This document shows, piece by piece, positions 4,599-5,741 of a DNA stretch of 5,741 bases; position 1 is the first letter of the stretch, and each line of letters opens with the position of its first letter. The notes under the pieces are model-generated. The model was not told the DNA's origin. It made no database searches and worked only from the letters and a program-made list of their open reading frames with translations. The stretch is from an uncultured Clostridia bacterium (GTDB lineage: Bacteria > Bacillota > Clostridia > Oscillospirales > UBA644), in assembly GCA_904502105.1 (NCBI GenBank), contig CAJGDF010000121.1, positions 1 to 5,741 of the forward strand. The letters are read 5' to 3'. Position numbers and translations under genes: made by a program.

Positions 4599-5741
4599 AT
4601 GAGCAAAAGATTAAACGAATGTTTAAGCAACAATTTCAACAAAGAATATATTCTCCCTTTCTTCTGGCAGCACGGAGAACCGTGGGAAGATCTCGAAAAA
4701 GAAATGGACGCCATGCGTGCATGCGGAATAACTGAGATGTGCGTTGAAAGCCGTACACACGAACAGTTCGGCGAAGACAAATGGTGGGACGATTTCAAGT
4801 TTATCCTTGATTATGCAAAGAAGCATGATATGAAGGTTTGGCTTCTTGACGACAAGCATTTTCCGACAGGTTACGCAAACGGATATATCGACAAGCATCC
4901 GGAGCACCGTCAGCTGACTGTTTATGAAGTGCACCGCGATATCGGCGGAGGCAACGGTCCGATAATGATACAGGCTCCGTGGATCTCAAGCGAAGAATCG
5001 TTCGTTTTGATCGCAGCATACAAAAGAATCGAAAAAACCGGTGAGTCCATTCTTCTCGCCGAAGATCCGATAATACTCACAGACAAAATCGAAAACGGCT
5101 ATATCACAGTTGATCTTCCCGAAGGTCTCTGGCGTATTTATTACATGATAAAAACCCAGGCAAGACATGAAAGAAAAAATTATATCGACATGATAAATCC
5201 GGATTCAACAAACGCAATGCTCACCGAGGTATACGAGCCTCATTTTGAACGTTTCAAAGAATATTTCGGAAATACGTTCAAGGGATTTTTCTCTGATGAG
5301 CCATCCTTCGGCAATGCAAACGCGTCTTACTACGGTCGTCTTGGCAATATGAATCCGATTCCCTGGAGAGATGATCTTCCCGACCTTATTTCAAAAAAGA
5401 ACGGAAGGACACCCGAAGAGATCGTAAATCTTCTCCCCGCTCTTTTCAATGAAGTTGAAAATGTAACTTCCTCAGTCCGTTATTCATACATGGACGTTGT
5501 AACAGAGCTTTACGAAAAGCATTTCTGCTATAAGCTCGGTGACTGGTGCAGAGAAAAAGGGGTAATGTACATCGGTCATATAATTGAAGACCAGGGTGCC
5601 CACCTCTCACTTTGCGGCGGCCCCGGACATTACTTCAGATCACTTGACGGACAGGACATGGCAGGTATCGACGTCGTTCTTCATCAGGTTCAGCCCGGTG
5701 TTCTTGAAAATGCACACGAATGGGTTGTAACAAACGACCCC
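4599..5741 (+). CDS. Glycoside-hydrolase-like protein (GH106-like TIM barrel), 3' end cut by window
   Basis: 381 codons are visible and the gene continues past the right edge. The ATG at 4599 is preceded by AGAGGA at good spacing. No signal peptide is present: the N-terminus is polar and leads straight into the barrel strand PFFWQHGEPW, so the enzyme is probably cytoplasmic. Residues 30-95 resemble the first barrel turns of GH106/rhamnosidase-like proteins: an ExDxMRxxGITEMCVESRTH segment, then KWWDDFKFILDYAKKHDMKVWLLDDKHFPTGYANG. Likely acidic active-site candidates are E234 in FFSDEP and E330/D331 in GHIIEDQGAH, both at probable strand ends. A later DMAGIDVVLHQ motif (353-363) is also typical of these large uncharacterised glycosidases. 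The substrate is unknown; rhamnose- or other glycoside-containing plant or host glycans are guesses. A related but catalytically different family remains possible. Confidence 0.75.
   Translation, partial: MSKRLNECLSNNFNKEYILPFFWQHGEPWEDLEKEMDAMRACGITEMCVESRTHEQFGEDKWWDDFKFILDYAKKHDMKVWLLDDKHFPTGYANGYIDKHPEHRQLTVYEVHRDIGGGNGPIMIQAPWISSEESFVLIAAYKRIEKTGESILLAEDPIILTDKIENGYITVDLPEGLWRIYYMIKTQARHERKNYIDMINPDSTNAMLTEVYEPHFERFKEYFGNTFKGFFSDEPSFGNANASYYGRLGNMNPIPWRDDLPDLISKKNGRTPEEIVNLLPALFNEVENVTSSVRYSYMDVVTELYEKHFCYKLGDWCREKGVMYIGHIIEDQGAHLSLCGGPGHYFRSLDGQDMAGIDVVLHQVQPGVLENAHEWVVTNDP

Noticed and set aside
4571..5168. Several minus-strand open frames of 60-103 codons
   Set aside because: They lie opposite the glycosidase-like gene, which has a strong promoter, ribosome binding site and coherent protein sequence; they look like shadows.

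Overview
The window looks like chromosomal DNA of an anaerobic, fermentative Clostridia-type Firmicute, most likely an Oscillospiraceae/Ruminococcus-like gut bacterium. This is inferred from four things: a PAS-linked [FeFe] hydrogenase, a clostridial-style Rex, AT-rich sigma-A-like promoters with extended -10 elements, and strong AGGAGG-type ribosome binding sites. No mobile element, RNA gene or CRISPR array was seen, and no non-coding stretch exceeds about 210 bases.

The left two thirds (1-3306) is a minus-strand gene cluster. In transcription order it reads: rex (NADH/NAD+-sensing repressor), an APH/choline-kinase-fold phosphotransferase, two tandem paralogous thioredoxin-like [2Fe-2S] ferredoxins, and a PAS-linked (group C, HydS-type) [FeFe] hydrogenase that runs off the left edge. 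The last four genes are tightly packed, with gaps of 35 and 2 bases and then a 4-base overlap. Rex is separated from the kinase by 97 bases holding two small hairpins and a weak possible promoter. Together the genes read as a redox/H2-sensing module. Rex reads the NADH/NAD+ ratio, HydS probably reads H2 or electron-carrier state through an H-cluster and passes it to a PAS domain, the small ferredoxins could carry electrons to or from HydS, and the kinase could be an output or modifier. The coupling between these parts is inference.

Between rex and the next gene (3307-3460) lies a predicted rex promoter. Upstream of it is an unusual series of 15-bp-spaced repeats built on ATCGATAT, placed where an activator or cooperative regulator would bind.

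The right third holds a LysR-family regulator (minus strand, TTG start) divergent from a large glycoside-hydrolase-like gene (plus strand, cut by the right edge after 381 codons). Their 208-bp shared intergenic region carries two very good promoters back to back. It also has a widely spaced 9-bp inverted repeat between them and a perfect 15-bp palindrome over the -10 of the glycosidase gene. The divergent layout suggests the LysR protein controls the glycosidase gene.
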